NCBI GenBank assembly: GCA_044228875.1
Contig: JBGAUA010000113.1
Coordinates: 1-11,704, forward strand
Origin: Epilinea sp044228875
GTDB lineage: Bacteria; Chloroflexota; Anaerolineae; Epilineales; Epilineaceae
DNA: 11,704 bases
Reading direction: 5' to 3'
Below the pieces are notes generated by a model that ran no database searches, was not told where the DNA came from, and saw only the letters and a program-made list of their open reading frames with translations. Every line of letters starts with the position of its first letter. Within the stretch, counting starts at the first letter, position 1. The translations under genes and the position numbers were made by a program. This document shows positions 1 through 6,606 of this stretch, piece after piece.

Positions 1-2313
1 CGGGCCGCTGACCAGGCCCACGTCCAGCAGGGTGTCGGGCTTCCAGGAACCGGTCAGGCGCGCCTCGTCCAGGTTCAGGCGCAGGCCCGGGACGGTGAGG
101 CGGCTGTTGACCACATGGATGCCCTCGTTCGCGGTGAAGAGGATGTTGTCGTTGTGCTGCAGGTCGAAGGTGCCGGTGAGGTCGACGGCGAACTTGCCGC
201 TGGCGTCCGCGGTCACCTCCTGGCGTGCGTTGCCCGCGATCAGGATATGCGTCACCTGGACGGTCACCTTGCGATCCGCCGTGGTGCTGCCGTTGATCAG
301 GTCGTCGCCCACGAAGGCCACGCCGGACAGCGGCGGCACCGTGAGCTCGACGCTGTCGTCGCCCACCGTCACCCGGATCTTGTCGCCCGGCTGGATGCGG
401 ACGGGCTGGCCCAGGGTGTCCCGGAACAGGAAGCCCCACTGACCGGCGCCGTTGAGGCCGCCACCACCACCCGGCCCGCCGCCGCCACCGCCGGCGCCAC
501 CGGTCTGGTCATCGGCTGCGCCGACCGTGGTCATGCCGTTCTTGTCCACCAGGGAGGCCATGACGTCGCGGCTGGCGGCGCCCGTACCCGAGACCTGGAA
601 GTTGCCCAGCTCCACGGTCATCTGGACGATGCCCCAGTTGCTGTACAGCTCGTGGCCGTTCGGCAGGCGGATGTTGAGGGCACCGCCCATGGGCGGCGCC
701 AGATCCCTGGACCCGGTGAAGCCCAGGCTGTAGCTGCCGCCGGGGTCCACCGTACCGCGAACGGTGACCATCGCCTGGCCGTTGCCCTGCGTGGCCCAGA
801 CAGCGGAGCCGGAGGGTGCCTCGCCGCTCACGGTGTCCGCGACGGCGTCGGTGCGGGCCGTCACGTTGGGGATGGGGATGAGGAGCGGGTCGCCGACGCT
901 GAACTCCACCTGGACGACGTCTCCGGTGTTGAAGTCCACCGGGGTCACCGGACCGCCGCCGCCCGGTCCGCCACCGCCGCCGCCGTTGAAGTTCACGTTG
1001 AACTGGGCGTTGTTGTTGGCCTGTGTGGCCTGGGTGCCGCGCGTCTCACCGGCCGAGCTGAGGATGGTGACCGTGATCGTCCGACCCGGATCCGCCACAC
1101 CGGTGACCTGGTTGGCGTGGATGCCGATGCGCACCTGCTCCAAGGCGTCGGCGGCGCGGAAACGCAGGCCGGGCGTGTTGGAGGCGTAGGCGTAGACACG
1201 CCAGCCCGGGCCCATGCCGGTGGCGCCGTCGATCGTCGCGCTGAAGTTGCCCAGCCCGGTGCCGGGATCGGCCGTCCCGGCCGTGGTGGTGGCCGTATAG
1301 CTGTTGCCCTCAGGGCTCAAGGCCACCACCTCGATGGCGGCGCCGCCGGGGGCCTGGCCCGTGACCGTCCGCGTGGTCGGGTTGGTGACCAGCAGGATGG
1401 TGGGCGCCTTGTCGGTCAGGCTGAGGTTGGCGCCGGCCACGGGGCTGGTGACCACGGCCTTGGCCGTGTCGCCGGCCACCACGGGGCCGAAGGCGTTGCC
1501 GCCGCCGCCGCCCGGTCCGCCGCCGCCGCCGCCGCCGGTGTTGAAGTCCGTCCCGCCACCCTGCAGATTGACCGTGCGGGTACCCTTGGCGGTGCTGCCA
1601 TCGGCGGCGGTAAGGGTGATGACCACCGACTCACCGGGCGTCATCACACCCGACACCTGGCGCGAGCCCAAGCTGAAGCTGGCCTGGAAGGCGGCGAACT
1701 CCGCCAGGAAGGTGTTTCCGTCCTTCGCCAGGGTCACCACGCCGGTGTCACCCGGCGCCACGTCGGCGAAGGCCGAGGCGTAGGCGCCCGCGGCGTCGGC
1801 GGTGGCCGCGCCGGTCAGCGCCTGACCGGCGTGGTTCAGGCTGACGCCGAGCGCCGCGCCGGCCACGGTGGCGCCCATGACCTTGTTGCCCACGGCGTCG
1901 GCCGCCACGCTGAGGGCCGGCACGGTAAGGGTGGCGGTGACGCCCCCGGTGGGCAGGAGGGTGATGCTGTCTCCGGCGACGAGGTTGGGGTTGCCGCCGC
2001 CGCCGCCCATCCCGCCCCCTCCACCGGCCTGCAGGTTGATGGTGACCGTCCCGTCCTGTCCGCTCTGCGCCTGGCCCTGGGCCTTCAGCGTGGTGCCGCT
2101 GCGCACCTGGGCGCGCACGGCGACGGCCGGTAGTGTGGTCCAACGGATGACGTTGTCATGAAGGGTCACGGTGACCCCGGTGGCGGGCTGGCTGCTGCCG
2201 CCCTGGGCGTGGCTGGCCTTGGGGGCCTGCCCGGTCGGGCGGGCTGTCATGGCCAACGCCAGCGCGATGCCGGCCATTGCGCCGCCCTTGATGAACCGCA
2301 TATCCAGACGCAT
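1..2313 (-). CDS. Large secreted tandem beta-repeat protein with glycine-rich loops (N-terminal part; runs off the window)
   Basis: An open frame of 771 codons runs from ATG at 2313 to the window edge without a stop. AGGAGG lies 10 nt before the ATG. Residues 1-36 look like a Sec signal peptide: charged start, hydrophobic AMAGIALALAM, and possible cleavage after SHA. The rest is Gly/Ala/Thr/Val-rich and has no cysteine, which fits an exported protein. Units begin with a T/QVxG turn whose glycine falls at residues 147, 222, 319, 405, 497, 576, 675 and 755. Most units also carry a later GD turn before a hydrophobic strand (VAPGD, IQPGD). This resembles Ig-like/carboxypeptidase-regulatory beta-sandwich repeats of bacterial surface proteins. 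Pure glycine loops interrupted by one P or M occur at residues 97-107, 260-272, 444-454 and 605-619. I see no catalytic motif. A structural, adhesive or cell-envelope role is inferred; the C-terminal anchor lies outside the window. Confidence 0.85.
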   Translation of the reverse strand, partial: MRLDMRFIKGGAMAGIALALAMTARPTGQAPKASHAQGGSSQPATGVTVTLHDNVIRWTTLPAVAVRAQVRSGTTLKAQGQAQSGQDGTVTINLQAGGGGGMGGGGGNPNLVAGDSITLLPTGGVTATLTVPALSVAADAVGNKVMGATVAGAALGVSLNHAGQALTGAATADAAGAYASAFADVAPGDTGVVTLAKDGNTFLAEFAAFQASFSLGSRQVSGVMTPGESVVITLTAADGSTAKGTRTVNLQGGGTDFNTGGGGGGGPGGGGGNAFGPVVAGDTAKAVVTSPVAGANLSLTDKAPTILLVTNPTTRTVTGQAPGGAAIEVVALSPEGNSYTATTTAGTADPGTGLGNFSATIDGATGMGPGWRVYAYASNTPGLRFRAADALEQVRIGIHANQVTGVADPGRTITVTILSSAGETRGTQATQANNNAQFNVNFNGGGGGGPGGGGPVTPVDFNTGDVVQVEFSVGDPLLIPIPNVTARTDAVADTVSGEAPSGSAVWATQGNGQAMVTVRGTVDPGGSYSLGFTGSRDLAPPMGGALNIRLPNGHELYSNWGIVQMTVELGNFQVSGTGAASRDVMASLVDKNGMTTVGAADDQTGGAGGGGGGPGGGGGLNGAGQWGFLFRDTLGQPVRIQPGDKIRVTVGDDSVELTVPPLSGVAFVGDDLINGSTTADRKVTVQVTHILIAGNARQEVTADASGKFAVDLTGTFDLQHNDNILFTANEGIHVVNSRLTVPGLRLNLDEARLTGSWKPDTLLDVGLVSGP
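457..501 (-). repeat. Glycine-loop codon repeat 4 of the surface protein
   Basis: Fifteen codons encode GGAGGGGGGPGGGGG (residues 605-619). It lies before a GQWGFLF strand and the IQPGDKIRVTV strand. Mixed GGT and GGC codons suggest some age rather than a fresh expansion. Confidence 0.85.
952..984 (-). repeat. Glycine-loop codon repeat 3 of the surface protein
   Basis: Eleven codons encode GGGGGGPGGGG (residues 444-454), following the strand QFNVNFN and preceding FNTGDVVQVEF. The location within the repeat unit matches the other three loops. Confidence 0.85.
1498..1536 (-). repeat. Glycine-loop codon repeat 2 of the surface protein
   Basis: Thirteen codons encode seven Gly, one Pro and five Gly (residues 260-272), between the RTVNLQ strand and the VVAGDTAKAVV strand. 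The DNA is a near-pure GGC run, the sort of tract open to in-frame slippage. Confidence 0.85.
1993..2025 (-). repeat. Glycine-loop codon repeat 1 of the surface protein
   Basis: Eleven codons encode GGGGGMGGGGG (residues 97-107), between a TINLQ strand and a VAGDSITL strand. This is the only one of the four loops with Met instead of Pro at the centre. It stays in frame in the reading strand and is not an independent DNA repeat element. Confidence 0.85.
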
Positions 2314-2640
2314 GGTCAAAGATCCTCCTGTTGCCGGACCGAGAGTTTCCTGGAGTCGCCATCGCCTGGTCCGCGCAGCGCCCTCCGGCGGCCACAGCGG
2401 CCGCGAGTGTGTCAGCTAACAATTGCGAACGACACGGGGAGACGGGAGGTTACCGTCTGCCGCCAGGGTTAGCAGGATTTAACGCCGTTCCGACCACCCG
2501 GTGGCTCGCGTCGGGCGGGGGAGGCGCTGGCCCCGCGGCCCGCGCCTCGCCCGGCCGCCTAGCGACCGATCTTGGCTATCATGGGGGGCGTCCGCCCCTT
2601 CGGCCCCGCTTCCAAGGGACCGGCCTTGCGTGGAGCTTGC
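2314..2640. other. Divergent intergenic region between surface protein and hydrolase
   Basis: These 327 nt separate two divergent genes and I see no credible gene in them. Two nested inverted repeats are visible: GCTAAC (2415-2420) with GTTAGC (2468-2473), and inside them AGACGG (2440-2445) with CCGTCT (2453-2458), a 6-bp stem with a 7-nt loop. A TATCAT at 2577-2582 could be a -10 box for the hydrolase, but no -35 sits 16-18 nt upstream. I found no convincing -35/-10 pair for the surface protein. Promoters must be here, but the sequence does not identify them. Confidence 0.5.
2324..2329 (-). promoter_or_regulatory. Ribosome binding site of the surface protein
   Basis: A full AGGAGG lies 10 nt upstream of ATG 2313. 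It is the strongest Shine-Dalgarno sequence in the window. It fixes the start, because the next in-frame ATG (residue 5) would be far less well placed. Confidence 0.75.
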
Positions 2641-3519
2641 ATGAAGCGTGTTCGCCGCCGGGTGACCTTCCTGGTCGCCGCCCTGGCCGCCTTGCTCCTG
2701 GTCGTCGGCGCCCTCCTGCGCATGATGGACGGCATGTTCGCGTCGGCGCAGGGCATCCGCGATCTGGAGGCGGCCGGTCTGACCCGCCGGAGTGTCGCCG
2801 GTCCGTCTGGTTTTACCTTGAGCTATTTCCAGGCCGGCGACCCGGACCGCGGCCGGGTGGTCTACTGCCATGGAACGCCCGGCGACGCCAACGCCTGGTC
2901 ACGCTACCTGTTGGAGCCGGTGGGCGGCATGGGCTCGATCGCCTACGACCGGCCGGGCTTCGGGCGCACGGCGCCGCTGAGGGCCTTGCCCGGCCTGGCG
3001 GACCAGGCCGCTGCGCTGCGTCCCTTCTTGGAGGGCCCGGGTCCCAAACCCATCCTGGTGGGCCATTCCCTGGGCGGCCCCATCATCGTTCGTGCGGCAC
3101 TGGATCATCCGGAGCTGATCGGCGGGCTGGTGATCGCCGCCGGCGACCTGGACCCGGATCTCGAGGAATGGCTGTGGTACAACCGCCTGGCCGACACCCG
3201 GCTGGCGCGGCTGGTGATCCCCGGATCGATGTCCCGCTCCAACGACGAACTGAAGCCGATCAAGGCGGATCTGCAGGAGATGGCCCGACGCCTCGGGGCG
3301 TTGCGCGTGCCGGTGATCCTGGTCCATTCCACGGACGACAGTCTGGTGCCCTACGCCAACGTGGACTTCATGCGCCGCAGCTTCCCGAGCGGAACCATCC
3401 GCCGCGTGGTGCGCTTTACGGACAAGGACCACTTCGTGGTGTGGAACGCGGCCGACGCGGTGCGGGCGGCCGTCCAGGAGCTGGCCGACCTGGCCGCCGC
3501 GACCGACGCGGAGGATTGA
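2641..3519 (+). CDS. Membrane-anchored alpha/beta hydrolase
   Basis: This 292-residue protein belongs to the alpha/beta hydrolase fold. Residues 1-7 are basic and residues 8-27 form one hydrophobic segment, so the enzyme is probably anchored in the membrane with the catalytic domain outside. The oxyanion-side HG is in CHGTPG (77-82). The nucleophile elbow is GHSLGG with Ser143. The acid is probably Asp233 in STDDSLVP, and the histidine is His264 in KDHFVVW. All three triad residues are present. ATG 2641 was chosen because it gives the MKR start of the anchor and has GGAG 5 nt upstream. The frame is open back to TTG 2572, but that extension is a poor start. The substrate cannot be told: an esterase, lipase or haloperoxidase-type hydrolase are all possible. 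It is convergent with the SprT-like gene, with only 40 nt between stops. Confidence 0.85.
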   Translation: MKRVRRRVTFLVAALAALLLVVGALLRMMDGMFASAQGIRDLEAAGLTRRSVAGPSGFTLSYFQAGDPDRGRVVYCHGTPGDANAWSRYLLEPVGGMGSIAYDRPGFGRTAPLRALPGLADQAAALRPFLEGPGPKPILVGHSLGGPIIVRAALDHPELIGGLVIAAGDLDPDLEEWLWYNRLADTRLARLVIPGSMSRSNDELKPIKADLQEMARRLGALRVPVILVHSTDDSLVPYANVDFMRRSFPSGTIRRVVRFTDKDHFVVWNAADAVRAAVQELADLAAATDAED

Positions 3520-3559
3520 TGCCGGAGGCGGACGGACGGCAGCCGCCCCGACGGCGAGA

Positions 3560-4489
3560 TCAGCGCAGGTGGCGACGAAACCAGCGCTCGACGCGCTCGC
3601 GGTGGGGGAATCGGTCCTCGGCCAGCCGGAACGTCGCCGTATGGGCCCGCCGCCGCCCGTCCTTGGTGTCCACGCCGATGACCTTGTGCAGCAGCTCGTG
3701 GTACATGACGAAGTCGAGGACCTCGGCAGGCACGTCCGCGCGGTCAAGAGCCTGACTGACCTGGAGTTCGTCGGTCATGGGCCGGTAATGCCCCAGCTTG
3801 CGGCGGGTGAGCTGCGCGGACCATTGCAGGGTCGGCGCGGCCACCCGACCGGCGAAGAAATGCTGGTTCACCCGTTCGAAGACCGGGGCCAGATCTTGAT
3901 GTCGTCCGCGGGCCTGGGCGGCGGGTTCGGCACGCAGCGCATCCACCACGGCGACGTGGATGGCCATCGCCTCCGGGCTCCGGGCATAGGCGTCGATCAG
4001 ATCCACCTCGCGCGCCCGCGCCTGACCGCGTCCGCGCTCGAAGGCGGCGGTCAACACCGCGTCGTCGGCGCCGACGAAGATGACATGGGCCTGCAGCTCG
4101 AAATGGGGCGGCCGGCCCTTGCCGCGAAGCAGGGACCGCATCGGTTTGATCGCCGCCTGACAGAGGTGGCCGCCCTGGCGCTCGGCGGCGCGCCGGAGGC
4201 CCGACAGGGCGGACACGTGGCGACGGACATGGTCGGCGTCCCGCGCCAGCCAGGCCAGCCAGCTGAAGGCCTGTCGTGAGGGATCGGGCAGGTCGGCCAC
4301 CGACGCCCCGTCGCGGCGCGCGAGATCCTGGACGAGGGCCACGTCGGTGGCCGCCCGCTCGGCGCTCCGGTCGAGGGCGCTCTGCCGCTCGGGCGCGGGC
4401 AGGTCCAGGCGCGAGGCCTGCCAGAGCCACGCGTGGACCTCGTCGGCGCGGCCGACGAGGTTGCTGACCCGCCAGCCGCCGCCGGCCAT
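3560..4489 (-). CDS. SprT-like zinc metalloprotease-fold protein
   Basis: This 309-residue protein has a C-terminal SprT-like domain (about 205-305). It contains VNQHFFAGRV, the LQWS strand, RRKLGHYRP, and the zinc-binding HExxH helix as HELLH (264-268). A further histidine at 283 (RAHTATF) is the likely third ligand. SprT/Spartan-type domains are gluzincin-like metalloproteases; some bacterial members have no proven substrate. The first 200 residues are Ala/Arg/Leu-rich, probably helical, and match no family I recognise. A soluble cytoplasmic location is likely because no signal or membrane segment is seen. The ATG follows the desulfurase stop by 5 nt, and its weak GAGG overlaps that stop, so translation is probably coupled. 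The domain call is firm; the protease activity is inferred. Confidence 0.8.
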   Translation of the reverse strand: MAGGGWRVSNLVGRADEVHAWLWQASRLDLPAPERQSALDRSAERAATDVALVQDLARRDGASVADLPDPSRQAFSWLAWLARDADHVRRHVSALSGLRRAAERQGGHLCQAAIKPMRSLLRGKGRPPHFELQAHVIFVGADDAVLTAAFERGRGQARAREVDLIDAYARSPEAMAIHVAVVDALRAEPAAQARGRHQDLAPVFERVNQHFFAGRVAAPTLQWSAQLTRRKLGHYRPMTDELQVSQALDRADVPAEVLDFVMYHELLHKVIGVDTKDGRRRAHTATFRLAEDRFPHRERVERWFRRHLR

Positions 4490-4494
4490 GGGCC

Positions 4495-5694
4495 TCAGCC
4501 CCCGATGGCCGCGGTCCGCGCCACCGCGCGCAGCCGAGGCACCAGGGCGGTCATCACCGCGATGACGTGGTCCACGTCCTCCTCCGTGGTGTGGCGCCCC
4601 AACGAGAGGCGCAGGGCGCCGCGCGCCAGTTCCGGCGCCACACCCATGGCCGTCAGCACGTGGCTGGCCGCCACCTTGCCGCTGGAGCAGGCGGAGCCGC
4701 TGGAGGCGCAGATGCCGCGCATGTCCAGGCCCAGGATCAGGGCGTCGGCGGGCACGCCGGCAACACAGACGGAGGCATGGCCGGCCAGACGCTCAGTAGG
4801 ATGGCCGGTGAGCACCACGCCATCGATGGCCAGCAGGCCGCCGATCAGGCGGTCGCGCAGAAGCGCGGCGCGGGCGCAGGCGGCCGCGCGATCGGACTGG
4901 GTGAGCGCCAGGGCCCGCGCCAGACCCACGGCCCCGGCGACGTTCTCCGTCCCGGCACGGCGGCCGAACTCGTGCCCGCCGCCGGTCTGACAGCTGCTGA
5001 GGGGCGTGCCCTCGCGCACATACAGCACGCCCACGCCCTTGGGCCCGTAGAACTTGTGGGCGGAGAGGCTCAGCAGGTCCACGTTGAGCCGCTCCACGTC
5101 GAGGTCCACCCAGGCCCCGGCCTGCACGGCGTCGGTGTGCACCAGCACACCGCGCGGCCGGAGCGCCGCGCCGATCTCGGCCACGGGCTGCAGGCTGCCC
5201 ACCTCATTGTTGGCCAGCATCAGGCTGAAGAGCACGGTGTCCGGCCGCAACGCGGCCAGGGCATCCGCCACCCGCACCCGCCCTTGATCATCCACGGGCA
5301 GGACGGTCACCGCGAAGCCCTCGTGGGCCTCCAAGGCATGCAAGGTGGCCAGCACGGCCTCGTGCTCGATGGGGCCGCTGATGCAGTGGGCGCCGCGCCC
5401 GGCATCCCGCATGGCCCGCGCCGCGCCGCGCAGCGCCAGGTTGTCGCTCTCCGAACCGCCGCTGGTGAACACGATCTCCTCAGGCCGGCAGCCCAGGATG
5501 CCGGCCACGGTCTCCCGGGAGCCCTCGAGCGCCCGGCGCGCCTGCCGCCCGAGGCTGTAGGCCCCGGAGGGATTGGCGAAGACCTCGCCGAAGTAGGGCA
5601 GCATGGCCTCCAGGACTTCCGGGTCCACCGGCGTGGTGGCGGAGCAGTCCATGTAGACGGAGCGCGGGGCGGGAATGTCGTCGGAGCGGAGCAT
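4495..5694 (-). CDS. Cysteine desulfurase, NifS/IscS family (PLP-dependent)
   Basis: The product is 399 residues, the usual family length. It converts L-cysteine to alanine and passes persulfide sulfur to Fe-S cluster assembly, tRNA thiolation or other acceptors. Visible motifs are YMDCSATTPVDP (14-25), TSGGSESDN (77-85), His111 stacking on PLP (IEHEA), ANNEVG (161-166), HTDAVQ with Asp188, the PLP-lysine Lys214 in SAHKFYGPKG, RAGTEN (246-251) and the mobile-loop Cys336 in SSGSACSSG. The loop suits the NifS/IscS group rather than SufS. ATG 5694 was chosen because GAGGTGA lies just upstream and a promoter lies at 5754-5781. The frame stays open to 5949, but that extension would cross the promoter. 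It is the first gene of an operon with the SprT-like gene. No iscU or nifU is nearby, so nifS versus iscS naming is left open. Confidence 0.95.
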   Translation of the reverse strand: MLRSDDIPAPRSVYMDCSATTPVDPEVLEAMLPYFGEVFANPSGAYSLGRQARRALEGSRETVAGILGCRPEEIVFTSGGSESDNLALRGAARAMRDAGRGAHCISGPIEHEAVLATLHALEAHEGFAVTVLPVDDQGRVRVADALAALRPDTVLFSLMLANNEVGSLQPVAEIGAALRPRGVLVHTDAVQAGAWVDLDVERLNVDLLSLSAHKFYGPKGVGVLYVREGTPLSSCQTGGGHEFGRRAGTENVAGAVGLARALALTQSDRAAACARAALLRDRLIGGLLAIDGVVLTGHPTERLAGHASVCVAGVPADALILGLDMRGICASSGSACSSGKVAASHVLTAMGVAPELARGALRLSLGRHTTEEDVDHVIAVMTALVPRLRAVARTAAIGG

Positions 5695-5753
5695 GGGGCT
5701 CACCTCGGTACGCGGAGCACGGGGCATGACGGGTTCGCGGCGTCGGCGGGCCA

Positions 5754-5781
5754 ATCCTAGCGCTTGCCGACGGGGGGTCAA
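5754..5781 (-). promoter_or_regulatory. Sigma70-type promoter of the cysteine desulfurase operon
   Basis: Read on the minus strand, TTGACC (5781-5776) is followed by a 16-nt spacer and TAGGAT (5759-5754). Expected transcription start is near 5747, giving a leader of about 50 nt before ATG 5694. This is sequence-pattern evidence only. Confidence 0.6.
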
Positions 5782-5878
5782 GCAGCCACGCAGGGCAATG
5801 GCATCTGAGCGCCGCCCCAACAGCCACCGGTCGCCGGCTCGTCGCTTGACGCGATCGCCCTGCGCAGCGGCAAGCACC

Positions 5879-5898
5879 TTGTCAAGGACCATTGACAA
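5879..5898. promoter_or_regulatory. Palindromic operator candidate over the -35 box
   Basis: TTGTCAA (5879-5885), a 6-nt spacer and TTGACAA (5892-5898) form a perfect 7-bp inverted repeat. The right arm contains the -35 box of the plus-strand promoter. Two more matching half-sites lie downstream: TGTCAA at 5923-5928 and TGACAA at 5944-5949. The XRE protein encoded from 6392 is the natural candidate ligand, as small XRE regulators often bind such dyads in their own promoters. The binding itself is inferred. Confidence 0.5.
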
Positions 5899-5920
5899 TC
5901 GGCGGTTCATCCGCCATACT
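5892..5920 (+). promoter_or_regulatory. Sigma70-type promoter of the membrane protein/XRE operon
   Basis: A consensus -35 TTGACA (5892-5897) is separated by 17 nt from CATACT (5915-5920), which matches TATAAT at four of six bases. Expected start of transcription is near 5927, leaving a leader of about 34 nt with AAGGAG at 5948-5953, 7 nt before ATG 5961. Confidence 0.7.
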
Positions 5921-5960
5921 GATGTCAAGCACACTTCACAAGCTGACAAGGAGACCAGTC

Positions 5961-6392
5961 ATGACCAACGCCGCTCCGGTCGTCACCAACAACCTCTGCG
6001 ATGACCTCCGCCCCGAGGACAAGGCCAACGGCAACCGCTTCACCGCTTGGATCCTCTTCGCCGCCGTCGTCTACGTTCTGGGCACCTTCCTGCTGCGCAG
6101 GGGCATCGTGGGCACGGGCCTTCCGGCCATCGCCGTCGCCCTCCTCTGCATGCTGCCCGCCCTGGGCGTCGTGCGCGCCTACCGCCGCTTCCTGCGCGAG
6201 GCGGATGAACTTGTGCGCCAGATCCACCTGCAGGGCCTGGGCTACGGTCTGGCCGCCGGCGTCGTCTTCAGCATGGGCTGGCGCCTGCTGGAGCTGGCCG
6301 GCGCGCCGACGCTGGATGTGTCGGACGGTGCCGTGGTGATGATGCTGGCCTGGTCCCTGGGCCAGGTGCTGGCCAGGCGACAGTACAGCTGA
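5961..6392 (+). CDS. Small four-helix membrane protein paired with an XRE regulator
   Basis: The 143-residue product has four hydrophobic segments, at about residues 28-46, 54-75, 92-114 and 122-138. A basic/acidic stretch (RRFLREADELVRQIHLQ) links the second and third. AAGGAG 7 nt upstream supports ATG 5961 over the in-frame ATG near 5892, which lies inside the promoter. It resembles the small membrane proteins (for example DUF2178-like) that commonly sit beside COG1476-type XRE regulators, with an acidic 'DE' segment leading into a helix. The family assignment is tentative. Its function is unknown to me. The tight link to the next gene (TGATG overlap) suggests that the membrane protein and regulator act as one unit, perhaps a sensor or a target of the regulator. 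Confidence 0.8.
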   Translation: MTNAAPVVTNNLCDDLRPEDKANGNRFTAWILFAAVVYVLGTFLLRRGIVGTGLPAIAVALLCMLPALGVVRAYRRFLREADELVRQIHLQGLGYGLAAGVVFSMGWRLLELAGAPTLDVSDGAVVMMLAWSLGQVLARRQYS

Positions 6393-6589
6393 TGAAGAAC
6401 CGGCTACGGGTGCTGCGCGCCGAACGCGACTGGACACAGGCCGATCTGGCCGAGCGTCTCGCCGTGTCGCGGCAGACGGTCAACGCCATTGAAACGGGCA
6501 AGTACGACCCCAGCCTGCCGCTGGCTTTCCGTCTGGCCGAAGTCTTCGGTCTGGCCATCGAGGCCATCTTCCAGCCGGAGGCTGACTGA
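6392..6589 (+). CDS. Minimal XRE-family (COG1476-type) transcriptional regulator
   Basis: This 65-residue protein consists almost entirely of a Cro/C1-type helix-turn-helix. Helix 2 is TQADLAERL (15-23), the turn and recognition helix are AVSRQTVNAIE (24-34), and then comes the family hallmark TGKYDPSLPLAFRLAEVF. The length and the ending AIFQPEAD match the YgzD/YozG-type small regulators, which dimerise and have no separate ligand domain. The start codon shares its A with the stop of the membrane protein gene (TGATG), so it is translated by coupling. The cluster of TTGACAA half-sites over the operon promoter makes autoregulation likely. No other HTH gene in the window is a cytoplasmic regulator. 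Confidence 0.92.
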   Translation: MKNRLRVLRAERDWTQADLAERLAVSRQTVNAIETGKYDPSLPLAFRLAEVFGLAIEAIFQPEAD

Positions 6590-6606
6590 CGGAGGCTGCT
6601 CTCCGG

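Noticed and set aside
457..2025. Possible CRISPR or minisatellite made by the GCC-rich blocks
   Set aside because: Blocks are spaced about 480-550 nt apart, keep the reading frame, and encode glycine loops inside one protein. There are no unique short spacers.
115..2133. Long plus-strand open frame of 672 codons opposite the surface protein
   Set aside because: It is codon-aligned antisense to the real minus-strand frame and stays open because GGC/GCC-rich codons avoid stops on both strands. Its product is a His/Gly/Arg-rich jumble without domains, while the minus frame has a signal peptide, a full ribosome site and clear repeats.
2577..2582. TATCAT as a -10 box for the hydrolase
   Set aside because: No -35-like sequence lies 16-18 nt upstream and there is no TGn extension, so I did not list it as a promoter.
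3520..3559. GGCGG/CCGCC inverted repeat as a bidirectional terminator between convergent genes
   Set aside because: The stem is only 5 bp with an 11-nt loop and no T-tract on either strand; too weak to call.
2331..3755. Plus-strand open frame of 474 codons across the hydrolase
   Set aside because: It overlaps the hydrolase in another frame, has Arg/Pro/Gly-rich low-complexity translation, and crosses into the convergent SprT-like gene.
4567..5760. Plus-strand open frame opposite the cysteine desulfurase
   Set aside because: It is antisense to an unmistakable desulfurase and encodes a Gly/His/Gln-rich product without motifs.
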